Shown here piece by piece: positions 30,242-39,092 of a stretch of 64,000 bases of DNA. How positions within the stretch are numbered: the stretch's first letter is position 1; each line of letters begins with the position of its first letter. The DNA is from Microbulbifer pacificus. Lineage in GTDB: Bacteria > Pseudomonadota > Gammaproteobacteria > Pseudomonadales > Cellvibrionaceae. The stretch covers positions 1,340,501-1,404,500 of the forward strand of contig NZ_PREV01000026.1 of assembly GCF_002959965.1 (NCBI RefSeq), read 5' to 3'. Both the position numbers and the translations under genes were made by a program. A model generated the notes under the pieces. The model ran no database searches, was not told the DNA's origin, and saw only the letters and a list, made by a program, of their open reading frames with translations.

Positions 30242-30877
30242 ATGGAAATAGTGAATATCGCGACATTCATTTTAGTGGCAACACTCCTCGTGATTTCACC
30301 CGGCCCCAACAGCGCCCTGATCGCGAAGACAGTGCCTACTGCAGGACACAGAGCGGGGTTTGCGAACATCTGGGGATTCGTTGCCGCCTTTTATGTCCAC
30401 GGCACCCTATCTGTGTTCGGAATTTCGGTTTTACTTGTGCAATCCGCACACGCATTCTTTGTTTTTAAAATGCTCGGCGCGGTATACCTGTGCTGGATAG
30501 GTGTAAAAGCCATCATATCCGCCTGGAAAGGTGCGTCGAGTGCAGGAACCCCATCTCCGGCCGCACCGAAAAACACCACCTCTATTGGTGCGGCTTTTTT
30601 CGAAGGTTTCATGACCAACGCACTGAACCCAAAAGTTTCCATGTTTTATCTGGCTGCTTTTCCACAATTCGTGCCATATGGTGAAAACGCAGCACTTGCT
30701 TACATACTGGTTTCTGCCCACGCCACGGTTAACCTGCTCTGGTTTTCCGCCATGGTCATCCTTTTGACCCGCTTGAGAAGGCTGTCAGTCAGTGCCCGCT
30801 TTTCCAGATGGCTGAAATCATTCACCGGCGTTGTGTTTCTGGGCTTCGGGGCCAAACTGGCATTTTTGAAGTCATAA
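30242..30877 (+). CDS. LysE/RhtB-family amino-acid exporter
   Basis: A 211-residue membrane protein with about six helices. It carries the family signature LLVISPGPNSALIAKTVPTAGHRAGFANIWG near the N terminus and a central loop ending in EGFMTNALNPKVSMFYLAAFPQF. These proteins export amino acids or homoserine lactones; the substrate here is unknown. The ATG at 30242 gives the standard family start; the frame open from 30131 overlaps the preceding gene and is not used. Confidence 0.88.
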   Translation: MEIVNIATFILVATLLVISPGPNSALIAKTVPTAGHRAGFANIWGFVAAFYVHGTLSVFGISVLLVQSAHAFFVFKMLGAVYLCWIGVKAIISAWKGASSAGTPSPAAPKNTTSIGAAFFEGFMTNALNPKVSMFYLAAFPQFVPYGENAALAYILVSAHATVNLLWFSAMVILLTRLRRLSVSARFSRWLKSFTGVVFLGFGAKLAFLKS

Positions 30878-30931
30878 ACTACCGGAACAGGGCCAATCAG
30901 TAGCGCTCAAGCTGGCCAGTTACCTGATTTA

Positions 30932-31747
30932 TTACTGTCTCCACAGATACATACTTGCGCGCTTTCCCAGAATATTTAACGAGAATATTTCGCTACAAGG
31001 TGCCTTCGCCATGCCGTAGCAGACGTGCAGTGGCAACAGGTGTTCTTCCCGGGGATGACAGAAGCGGGCACCCGGAGCCTCCGCCCAATGGACAAACCGC
31101 TGCGTCCGTTCGGCTTCCGTCAATGCCTCACTGCTACAGGTTTCCTGCAGCCACTCCTCAAACGCGGCGTTCAGCTGGAGAGACTCCGCTGTTTCCGGGG
31201 CAAAGAATGCCCGCATATTGTGGAATGAGAAGCCGGAGCCGATCACCAGCAGATCCTCGCAGGCCAGACCGGCGAGTGCGCCGCCGATGGCCAGATGTTC
31301 CCGCGCACTCAGGTTGTGCTTGAGGGAAAGCTGGACACAGGGAATATCCGCCTGTGGAAATAGAATTTTCATGGGCACGAACAGGCCGTGGTCAAACCCA
31401 CGAGAGGCATCCATCGCATTCTCGATACCGGCGCTCGCCAGTGCGTTGCCTACCTGCTGCGCCAGTGACGGATCGCCAGGCGCCGGATACTGAATATGGT
31501 AGGACTCTTCGGGGAATCCATAGTAGTCGTGTATCAATTGTGGCTGGTGCGCGGAAGTGACAGTGGCCACCCGCTCTTCCCAGTGCGCGCTGACGACCAG
31601 AACCGCGGAGGGTTTGTGCAGGCGGGCAGCGATTTTTTGCAGACACGCCACCATTTCCCGATGCCCGGGATCGCCAAGTAACGGCAGCGGGCCGCCGCCG
31701 TGAGAAACAAACAGAATTTCCGCGCGCGGAACAACTTCCTGCATCAT
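30932..31747 (-). CDS. DODA-type extradiol aromatic ring-opening dioxygenase
   Basis: A 271-residue LigB-superfamily protein of the DODA (4,5-DOPA dioxygenase/YgiD) class. Metal or catalytic histidines are H16 (FVSHGGGP), H55 (VSAHWE), H120 (GFDHGLFVPM) and H176 (GSGFSFHNM). It probably opens the ring of a catechol-like compound, but the substrate is unknown. ATG at 31747 is preferred to the TTG at 31756; AGGGA lies upstream. It may be read with the thioesterase, alcohol dehydrogenase and TetR genes upstream on the same strand. Confidence 0.88.
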   Translation of the reverse strand: MMQEVVPRAEILFVSHGGGPLPLLGDPGHREMVACLQKIAARLHKPSAVLVVSAHWEERVATVTSAHQPQLIHDYYGFPEESYHIQYPAPGDPSLAQQVGNALASAGIENAMDASRGFDHGLFVPMKILFPQADIPCVQLSLKHNLSAREHLAIGGALAGLACEDLLVIGSGFSFHNMRAFFAPETAESLQLNAAFEEWLQETCSSEALTEAERTQRFVHWAEAPGARFCHPREEHLLPLHVCYGMAKAPCSEIFSLNILGKRASMYLWRQ

Positions 31748-31876
31748 TTTTTCCAATCCCTGTCAGTCACAGCCAATTTGAGCCATCGGCAAAACATGTG
31801 TAATGCCAGCAGCTATTTATAACGGGAAATACCCGCAGATGGAGGATAGCTGAAGATACAGGCACAGCGGCGTCGC

Positions 31877-32308
31877 CTACGCAATCTTCTCCAATACCGC
31901 ACGGATTCCGGCTGGAATCGGGGTCGAGCGATTATCCTCACGCGCGATAAACACATGGGTGAAACTGCCACTGGCGGCGGCCTGCGCTTTACCCTCCGCA
32001 AAAATTCCCACCCGGTACACTACCGAGCTGTTGCCAAGCTTTTCCACCCGAACACCCACTTCCAGTTGCTGCGGGTAGGCCAGGGGGGCGCGATAGTCGC
32101 AACTGGAGTTGACCACGAACGCCACCACGGGGGCACGGTGGATATCCAGACCACCCTCTTCGATCAGGTAGCGGTTCACGGCGCTGTCGAAGTAGCTGTA
32201 GTAGGTCACGTTGTTCACATGGCCATAGATATCGTTGTCGTGCCAGCGGGTGTTGATCGGGTAAAACACGCCGTAGTGCGTGCGGGCAAAATGGTCTTCG
32301 TGCTGCAT
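31877..32308 (-). CDS. Acyl-CoA thioesterase, 4HBT hotdog fold
   Basis: A 143-residue hotdog-fold protein. The active-site text is RWHDNDIYGHVNNVTYYSYFD, with the Asp of the YbgC/4-hydroxybenzoyl-CoA thioesterase group. It should hydrolyse short acyl-CoA thioesters. It follows the iron alcohol dehydrogenase by 60 bases on the same strand. Confidence 0.9.
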   Translation of the reverse strand: MQHEDHFARTHYGVFYPINTRWHDNDIYGHVNNVTYYSYFDSAVNRYLIEEGGLDIHRAPVVAFVVNSSCDYRAPLAYPQQLEVGVRVEKLGNSSVVYRVGIFAEGKAQAAASGSFTHVFIAREDNRSTPIPAGIRAVLEKIA

Positions 32309-32368
32309 GCCTGTTCTTGTCTCTCGTTTTTTTTAATTGCGAGCGCAAAAAAATTTCCGCAAACGTAC

Positions 32369-33532
32369 TCAGAATGCAGCGCGGTAAACTGCCATGGCAT
32401 CGGCCTCGGTGATGGCGCGGGGATTATTGGCCAGCAGGCGCTGCTGTTGCATAGCGTCCGCTGCCAGTCGCGGCAGGCTCTCTTGTGTCACGCCACAATC
32501 CCGCAGCCGGCTCGGCAGGCCCAGTGCGGCGATGAGATTTTCCAGCCAGCAGATCAATTGCTCGGTGACCTGCTCCGGTGTACCCGACGGATTTTCTTCT
32601 GCCATGATGAGCGGTGCCAGTTCCGCGTACCACGCAGCCGCAACAGGCGCATTGAATCGCAGCACCTGTGGCAACACCAGGGCGTTGCTGAGACCGTGGG
32701 GAATATGGAAATGGCCGCCGAGTGGATAGGCCAGCGCATGTACTGCGGCCACCGGCGCGTTGGCGAACGCCTGGCCGGCGTAGAGCGCACCGAGCAACAT
32801 GTTGCCACGGGCCGTGAGATCCGCACCCTGGTGCGTGGCGGTACGAATATTGCCGGCCAACAGGCGCAGTGCCTCGCGCGCCAGCATGTCGGATAGCGGA
32901 TTCTTTTTATACGCGCTGGTGTAAGCCTCGATGGCATGCACCATGGCGTCAATACCGGTGGCGGCGGTAACGCTCGGCGGCAGGCCCAGGGTGAGTTCCG
33001 GGTCCAGCAGCGCGATATCCGGCTGCAGCCGGGGTGAGACGATACCGGCCTTGGTGGTCTCGCCGGTGGTAACGATAGCGATGGGTGTTACCTCGGAACC
33101 GGTACCAGCGGTGGTGGGCACCTGCAGCAGGGGTAGCCTCGGTCCGCAGACACGATTAACCCCGTAGAGTTCACCGAGTGACTGGCGGCAGTCCGGGTGC
33201 GCCAGCACAGCGACAACCTTCGCCACGTCCATAGCGCTGCCACCGCCAAAGCCGACGATCATTTCCGCTCCGAGCGCACACGCCGCGTGCGCCGCCGCCT
33301 CTACCGTGGCGCTGCCCGGGTCCCCCTCCACCCGGTCGAAAACACCGAGGCGCAGATCCGGGCGATCAAAACCGGGCAATACACCGTTCAGCAGTCCGGC
33401 CTTGAGAATTCCGGCATCGGTAATCAGCAGAACTCTGCCGACGCCGGCAGCGAGACAGTGCTCGGCCAGCAGGGTGGCGGCACCGGTTTCAAAGACAATG
33501 GTTTTGGTGGTGGTAAATGAGAAACTTTGCAT
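32369..33532 (-). CDS. Iron-containing alcohol dehydrogenase
   Basis: A 387-residue group III alcohol dehydrogenase. The NAD region has VGFGGGSAMDVAK (94-105), followed by PTTAGTGSEVTPIA (139-152). Metal ligands begin at D195 and H199 in GIDAMVHAIEAY, with more histidines in VHALAYPLGGHFHIPHG. The ATG at 33532 gives the usual N terminus. It lies downstream of a TetR regulator, which may control it. Confidence 0.92.
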   Translation of the reverse strand: MQSFSFTTTKTIVFETGAATLLAEHCLAAGVGRVLLITDAGILKAGLLNGVLPGFDRPDLRLGVFDRVEGDPGSATVEAAAHAACALGAEMIVGFGGGSAMDVAKVVAVLAHPDCRQSLGELYGVNRVCGPRLPLLQVPTTAGTGSEVTPIAIVTTGETTKAGIVSPRLQPDIALLDPELTLGLPPSVTAATGIDAMVHAIEAYTSAYKKNPLSDMLAREALRLLAGNIRTATHQGADLTARGNMLLGALYAGQAFANAPVAAVHALAYPLGGHFHIPHGLSNALVLPQVLRFNAPVAAAWYAELAPLIMAEENPSGTPEQVTEQLICWLENLIAALGLPSRLRDCGVTQESLPRLAADAMQQQRLLANNPRAITEADAMAVYRAAF

Positions 33533-33634
33533 GCGGCCCCCCGTGTGCTGACGGGGAACCATTGAACAGCCAGGAGAGGTGAATTTGCCATTACCTCGGG
33601 TTTCGGGTTTCGGGCTTATACGGCGAATCCACCT

Positions 33635-34375
33635 TCAGCCGCGATTGCCCAGGGAAATACCCGGTGCATCCTGCCATTGAAAGCCGCGCAGCAATCTTCC
33701 GATGCACGCGGACATCATTGCACGGTCGGGGGGGAAATGACTTTTCACCGACATCAGCTCCAGCTCGCGCATGGTGAAGAGCAGTAGCTGGCCGTCGACA
33801 CGCGGTGCCGAACTGCCGAGCCGGCGGCAGCTGATCTCGGCAATATCCCACAGGGATTCGTCCAGTGCGCGCACCTTCCCTCTCAGGGGCTCCGGCAAAT
33901 TCTGCGCGAAGGCAAACTGGCACTCAGCGGAAATCATTTTCGCTTTTTCTGTCGCCTCTTCGAAAATGATTTCGACAATCAGCGCAGTAAGGGCTTCGGT
34001 AAACGCCTCGACATCTTCTACGGGTGTATGGCTGCCGGGATCGGAATCCGCCGTAAACTGCCGGTAAGTGGCATCGGCTCGCTGCACAATTTCTTCCCGC
34101 CAGGGCCTGACGCGCGCGCAGTGAAGATCAAATGCGGACTCGATCAGCTTTTCCAGGGTTCCGAAATAGTAGGTGGTCATCGCCAGCTGCACACCGGCGG
34201 CTTTGGCAATATTGCGATGGGACAGGGAAGAGAGCCCGTCCTCCGCAATCAGATTCAGGGTGGCGTTAAGAATTTTACCCTTGGCGATTTCGCGCTTCTC
34301 GGCCTTCTTGTTACTTGCGGCCTTGCGCTCACTGCGGTCAGAAGTCTTCTGTTCAGTTCCACTACTGGAAACCAT
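33635..34375 (-). CDS. TetR/AcrR-family transcriptional regulator
   Basis: A 246-residue regulator. After a charged tail of about 30 residues (many Lys/Glu), the HTH lies at about 30-80: ILNATLNLIAEDGLSSLSHRNIAKAAGVQLAMTTYYFGTLEKLI, with YYF in the third helix. The C-terminal ligand domain has no assigned effector. The ATG at 34375 is chosen over a start at 34432. A TGTAC-TGAG-GTACA palindrome lies 33 bases upstream. The alcohol dehydrogenase gene follows. Confidence 0.9.
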   Translation of the reverse strand: MVSSSGTEQKTSDRSERKAASNKKAEKREIAKGKILNATLNLIAEDGLSSLSHRNIAKAAGVQLAMTTYYFGTLEKLIESAFDLHCARVRPWREEIVQRADATYRQFTADSDPGSHTPVEDVEAFTEALTALIVEIIFEEATEKAKMISAECQFAFAQNLPEPLRGKVRALDESLWDIAEISCRRLGSSAPRVDGQLLLFTMRELELMSVKSHFPPDRAMMSACIGRLLRGFQWQDAPGISLGNRG

Positions 34376-34407
34376 GCATCGAGCCTCGGGCGATATTGGG
34401 GAAACCT

Positions 34408-34421
34408 TGTACTGAGGTACA
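34408..34421. promoter_or_regulatory. Candidate TetR autoregulatory operator
   Basis: TGTAC (34408-34412), TGAG, GTACA (34417-34421) is a perfect inverted repeat in the upstream region of the TetR gene. Confidence 0.4.
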
Positions 34422-34559
34422 CGAAGGCGCAACCCTATACAAAGGTTATTTATTGGTCAAACGTGCAATAAAACGCCCATGACGCGGCATGGACCACACT
34501 CGTCACCGGCACAGTTACAGACGATAGTCCAAAAAACCAATACCGCTCCCCACCCGGGT

Positions 34560-36353
34560 TTACTGTCGTAAATTCCCCTTTTCCAGCGTCAATATTGCCT
34601 GCCGGTGCCCCTGCTGAGCGGCCTGACTAAATGCGGTACGCGCCAGCTCCGGGTTGCGCTCGACCCCTTCACCATTCAGAAACAACTTGCCCATCTGATA
34701 GAGGCACTCGCCATCGGCGGCGGTGGCGCACATCATGTACCAGAGCACGGCCAGCTCGGGATCAGCATTGGGCAGGCGCTGTTGCTGGTGCAGCTTCGCC
34801 ATTCCCAGTTGCCCGGCGGGATCCGACATGGCCTGCCAGTAGGCCTGCTCCGCCCCGCGGTAATCGCGCTCGGCCCATTTCAGGTCACCCTCGAGGGCGT
34901 GGGCGGCATCGGAGTGAACTGCCAGTGCGGTATCGAAATACTTCTGTGCGAGCGCCGTGCGCGGTGCAGATTGTTGTGAAGGCGCGGTCAATACGCGGCG
35001 CGCGTAGGCGACCTGAGCACCGGTATCACCCGCCTCGGCAATGGCCTGCAGACGCGGCAGCAGGGCTTCCAGATCGGCGCTCTGCCAAGACTGTTTCAGG
35101 TCCGCCTGCAGTACCACCAGTTTTGCCGGGAGAAAACCTTCTTCCGCAGCCCGGCGCACAAACTGGATTCCCTGATACAGAGAGGCCTTTTCCCAGCGTT
35201 CGGAAATAAAATACGTAGACAGCAGCATCCATGCCCGTCCCGGCTCCAGGCGCTGGTCCGCCGCCGCCATAAACTGCTCGAACAGCTCTTCGCTCGCCTC
35301 CACACCCAGCCCCTGGCGATAGGCGAAGGCGAGCCCAACCATGGCGTTGGCACTGCCTTTTTGCGCGGCGGACATTAAAAAATCCACCCCGTCCGCCTGC
35401 GACAGCGAGGGTACTTTGCCGGTGAGCGCCAGTACGCCGAGCCGGAACTCCCCTGTCTCGCTACCCGAACCACTGGCATTCAGGAACTGCTGCGCGGCAG
35501 ATTCCAGCTCGCCACCGTCTTCCAGCAACCGTCCGAGACCGACCTGCGCCGAGGGGGTCCCCCCCTCCGCCAACGGACGTACGATCTGTTCGACGTAGTT
35601 GCCGCCGACACCGGCAAATGGGTAGGTGGCACCGAGCAGGACATTGATCGCGCGCTCGTTCTCGAAAAAAACTTCCCGCTGAATTCCACTCTCCGGATCT
35701 TCCACATTCACCACATAGACCAACCCGACGCCACCCAATACCGGTTGCAGTGCAGCGTCGCGGACCTGGAGACCCGCGAGATGGAGGATTTCCTCCGCAT
35801 GATCCAGCAATGCGATTTCATAGGCGGTATCGATACTCTTGCCATCTCCGCTGCCGAGCACGCCACGCAGAATGTATTGCACGGCATTCTCGTGCTCGCG
35901 CGCGAGTGCGGCATCGCCGAGAAATTCGTAGCACTCCTGCGCCGCCAGGTGCGGTTCCAGCTCGAAGAAATTGCGTGCGCTCCACCGCTCCCAGTCCATG
36001 GCGGAACAGTCGTTGTCCGGGTCATTCGCCAGCTCTGCCATTTCCGCGCGAAAAGTTTCCCGGTCATCTATCGCGGTAATCAGCTTCGAACTCTGTAAAT
36101 AGGCCGGCCAGAAATCCGCGAACGGCACGGAATCAGGATCGCGACGGATGCTCTGTGCCAGAACGGCGAGGCGGGCGTCGGCTTCGGCGTAACTCTCCAG
36201 AGATAACAGCTCTGCTGCCGCCTCCTCTTCCCTGGAAATTTCTGTGTTCCGCACGCTGACGGTTTGTGCGCTGTGTTGTACGCCCGGCGCGGTGCAGCCG
36301 CTCAACAGGGCCGCCATCCCCGCCCACAGCCAGCGCTTTGTGTATTTACCCAT
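34560..36353 (-). CDS. Lipoprotein with Sel1/TPR-like repeats
   Basis: A 597-residue lipoprotein: MGKYTKRWLWAGMAALLSGC places the lipobox cysteine at C20. The long body is built of alpha-helical Sel1-like repeats, for example SAQVGLGRLLEDGGELESAAQQF and CLYQMGKLFLNGEGVERNPELARTAFSQAAQQG. Such scaffolds mediate protein contacts in the envelope. A second ATG at 36404 overlaps the stop of the upstream DUF3857 gene as ATGA and would add 17 polar residues before the signal peptide; I prefer 36353, which has GGGG upstream, but coupling through 36404 is possible. Confidence 0.78.
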   Translation of the reverse strand: MGKYTKRWLWAGMAALLSGCTAPGVQHSAQTVSVRNTEISREEEAAAELLSLESYAEADARLAVLAQSIRRDPDSVPFADFWPAYLQSSKLITAIDDRETFRAEMAELANDPDNDCSAMDWERWSARNFFELEPHLAAQECYEFLGDAALAREHENAVQYILRGVLGSGDGKSIDTAYEIALLDHAEEILHLAGLQVRDAALQPVLGGVGLVYVVNVEDPESGIQREVFFENERAINVLLGATYPFAGVGGNYVEQIVRPLAEGGTPSAQVGLGRLLEDGGELESAAQQFLNASGSGSETGEFRLGVLALTGKVPSLSQADGVDFLMSAAQKGSANAMVGLAFAYRQGLGVEASEELFEQFMAAADQRLEPGRAWMLLSTYFISERWEKASLYQGIQFVRRAAEEGFLPAKLVVLQADLKQSWQSADLEALLPRLQAIAEAGDTGAQVAYARRVLTAPSQQSAPRTALAQKYFDTALAVHSDAAHALEGDLKWAERDYRGAEQAYWQAMSDPAGQLGMAKLHQQQRLPNADPELAVLWYMMCATAADGECLYQMGKLFLNGEGVERNPELARTAFSQAAQQGHRQAILTLEKGNLRQ

Positions 36354-36400
36354 ATCGAACCCCACCGGTTTCCTGTTATCCGCGTATTTGTCTGTATCAC

Positions 36401-38437
36401 TCATTTGCGTTCGAGCAGGTCCCGCGCCAGATTGCGTGCGCGGTCGCGCCGCTCGCTTGGCGTTACGGAGACCGGCGCCAACCACACGGAATAGGTCAGA
36501 CTGGGGTCGAGCCGGTCAATGGCTTGCAGATATTCAGCAAACTGTTCCGGCGCAACCGATTTATCCAGTGACTGGTAGCGGTAATTCACCGTTACCTGTT
36601 GGGGAGCCTTTTCCACCTCGCGGGAAAACTCAAACCAGGGATTGGCGATCGTTTCTGCGTTTTGCCCATTCAGCCAACGCAGGTCACCGCTGTTTTTCGC
36701 AATCACGGTAAAGCGTTCGTCCACCTCCAGCTTACCGGGCAGGCGGAATGGATAGGTGCGCTGGCGGGCTTTCGGCAGGGAGATGTTCGCCACCACACTG
36801 GCAGCGGCGAGCTTCAGCAGATTCTGCGCACCACCGCTCTCCCCCACATTGCGCAGGCGGTATTTTTCCCGCACGCGCAGCTCGTTGCGGCCATCCACCT
36901 CACTGATTTCCACCGGGTCCAGTTTTTCAATCGCGGGAAAATAGCGCGCGTAAAATTGCAGGAAATCGTTGGTGATGGTGTCTACATCGCGGTAACCGGC
37001 GTAAGCACGCATGTCTTCCGCACTCCAGCCAACATAATGGCTTACAACTTCGAGCACTGCGGACTGGCGGTTGTCATCCAGGATCAGCGTCTCCTCTACG
37101 GAAATACGTGCACTCAATTGTTCCGGGGTCACCGCTTCGATCCTGGTGAGTTGTTCCCCCTCCCCGTTCACCACCAGCGCCCAGTTGAAATCCGGCAGCG
37201 ACATGGCCTCCAGTTCACCGTTCTGGCTGGTGGCGGTGGGGTCGACCCAATAGCGCTTGCCGTCGAGCAGGAAGGTGGTGATCACGTGGTCAAACTGGCC
37301 GGGAGAGGGCAGACGCACATCCAGGTCCAGGTTCTCCACCGAAGACACCAGCGCCGGGTGCGCCTCGATACCGAGGTATCGCAAGGCGGCGATCAGCAGC
37401 ACGGTCTTGTCCTTGCAGTCGCCGAAACGGCGCTCATAGGTTTCCAGTGGCGACGACGGCAGATGGGAATTGACCCCGTGCTCGATACCGAAATAGCGGA
37501 TGTGCTCCTGAATCCACTGGGTCGCCATCGCCGCCTTGTACGCTGGAGTGCCGCGCAGTTCCTGTAACCAGCGGGCGAATTCCGCCGGGACCGGATCCGC
37601 GGTGGCACCGTAGAGGGTATTCGCCCAGCCGTTCACCTGCCGCCAATCGGCATACTGGGTGTATTCAAGGTAGGGATAGGGAGAGAGCCACTCGGGCACA
37701 CCGTCTTCCTGACGCAGCGCTGCGCTGTTGCGGATATCCACCCAGTAGCGGGTAAGCGAACCCTCGTGGCGCTGACGCACCCTGGTCGCGCCGTCGCTTG
37801 TGCGCACATACAGCGGTTGCGCCTTCGGACTGAGCAGTCCGATGTACATCTGCTCAATCGCCACGCCCCACGCCAGCAGCTCGCGGCCGAAATACTTGTC
37901 GCCCAGCACCGGGTTGCTGCCGCGCACGGTGTAGCTGTACTCGACGATATCGCCGATGCGCAGGTCCTTCAGGAGCAGCATCGCGGTCCAGCGCTCCGCA
38001 TAGAGGTCCCGGTCCAGCTCCTCTTCCCGCTGGAACAGTTTGATATCGGCCGTCGCCAGCCGGTCGCTGCGCACACCGTCGCGCACCACGCTCACATCGT
38101 GAATGACCAGTTCTTCATAGGCGGGAGAAAAACCGAGGCTGATACTGGAAATCTGCTGCAGACCCTGCTGGCGCAGTGGCTGCATCACGAAGCGGAAAAA
38201 GCGCTCCTTCCGGTCACCGGAGAGATTGATCTGGCTGTCCAGCAGCAGGTTGCGCAGGCCATCGTCGACCGGTCCCGCACCAGCCTTGCCCTTCGGCACC
38301 TCCACCGGCTGTACCCAGTCGGGGCGCGGCGCCGTGGTGTACTCCGCAGGTGCAGCCAACGCGGGGGACATGACCAGAAGAGCAACCATCGACCACAGGG
38401 TGCGCGCTACACTGCGCGCCAGGAGTATCTGCTTCAT
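36401..38437 (-). CDS. DUF3857 protein with transglutaminase-like domain
   Basis: A 678-residue exported protein (signal peptide ending near SPALA-AP). DUF3857 covers about 55-240, followed by a transglutaminase-like domain with a complete Cys-His-Asp set in RFGDCKDKTVLL, GQFDHVIT and YWVDPTA. It probably acts as a protease or transpeptidase in the periplasm, or as a binding domain. Its stop overlaps a potential start of the Sel1-like lipoprotein gene, so the two are likely partners. Confidence 0.88.
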   Translation of the reverse strand: MKQILLARSVARTLWSMVALLVMSPALAAPAEYTTAPRPDWVQPVEVPKGKAGAGPVDDGLRNLLLDSQINLSGDRKERFFRFVMQPLRQQGLQQISSISLGFSPAYEELVIHDVSVVRDGVRSDRLATADIKLFQREEELDRDLYAERWTAMLLLKDLRIGDIVEYSYTVRGSNPVLGDKYFGRELLAWGVAIEQMYIGLLSPKAQPLYVRTSDGATRVRQRHEGSLTRYWVDIRNSAALRQEDGVPEWLSPYPYLEYTQYADWRQVNGWANTLYGATADPVPAEFARWLQELRGTPAYKAAMATQWIQEHIRYFGIEHGVNSHLPSSPLETYERRFGDCKDKTVLLIAALRYLGIEAHPALVSSVENLDLDVRLPSPGQFDHVITTFLLDGKRYWVDPTATSQNGELEAMSLPDFNWALVVNGEGEQLTRIEAVTPEQLSARISVEETLILDDNRQSAVLEVVSHYVGWSAEDMRAYAGYRDVDTITNDFLQFYARYFPAIEKLDPVEISEVDGRNELRVREKYRLRNVGESGGAQNLLKLAAASVVANISLPKARQRTYPFRLPGKLEVDERFTVIAKNSGDLRWLNGQNAETIANPWFEFSREVEKAPQQVTVNYRYQSLDKSVAPEQFAEYLQAIDRLDPSLTYSVWLAPVSVTPSERRDRARNLARDLLERK

Positions 38438-38566
38438 TATTTTTCACTGCATACAGCCCATATAATGGCCAGAGTACCACAGCTCCAGGAGAGACGGGCG
38501 CGGCCATTTTATGGGTGCGATACTCGGCAGATCGGGTCAGGAAATTCTCAGGCGGCCACAACCAGC

Positions 38567-39004
38567 ATGCAGATCGAATACAAAACCAACGTGACCATCA
38601 GCACGGATCAATTCATAGATTTGTTAAAACGATCGACGCTGGGGGAGCGCAGGCCCGTGGACGACAGGGCCTGCATGGAAGGGATGCTAAAAAATGCCAA
38701 CCTCACGGTCTCCGCCTGGATCGGCGGCGAGCTGGCGGGGATCGCTCGCAGTGTCACCGACTTCACCTACGCCTGCTACCTTTCTGATCTCGCCGTCAGT
38801 GGTGAGCACCAGAAAACGGGTATCGGCAGGCAACTGTTGACCATCACCCAGGAAAATCTTGGGCCGCGATGCAAATTGATCCTGCTCGCCGCGCCGGCGG
38901 CAAACGCGTATTACGAGCATCTCGGTTTTTCCAGCCATCCGCGCTGCTGGATTCTGGAACGCGATGAAACAATCCAGACTCAGGACAACAGCCCGGCGCG
39001 CTGA
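38567..39004 (+). CDS. GNAT-family N-acetyltransferase
   Basis: A 145-residue acetyltransferase. The acetyl-CoA motif A is LSDLAVSGEHQKTGIGRQLL, and the C-terminal AAPAANAYYEHLGFSSHP gives motif B. The start MQIEYKTNVTIST matches small GNAT proteins; the open frame extending upstream through the DUF3857 gene is a shadow. The substrate is unknown. Confidence 0.87.
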   Translation: MQIEYKTNVTISTDQFIDLLKRSTLGERRPVDDRACMEGMLKNANLTVSAWIGGELAGIARSVTDFTYACYLSDLAVSGEHQKTGIGRQLLTITQENLGPRCKLILLAAPAANAYYEHLGFSSHPRCWILERDETIQTQDNSPAR

Positions 39005-39092
39005 CCTTTGACATCACGCGGCGCAAACGGTCCAAGCAGGCAGAAACTTTGACACCGCGATCAAAAACACTACGCGGACAGGTATATCCGAT

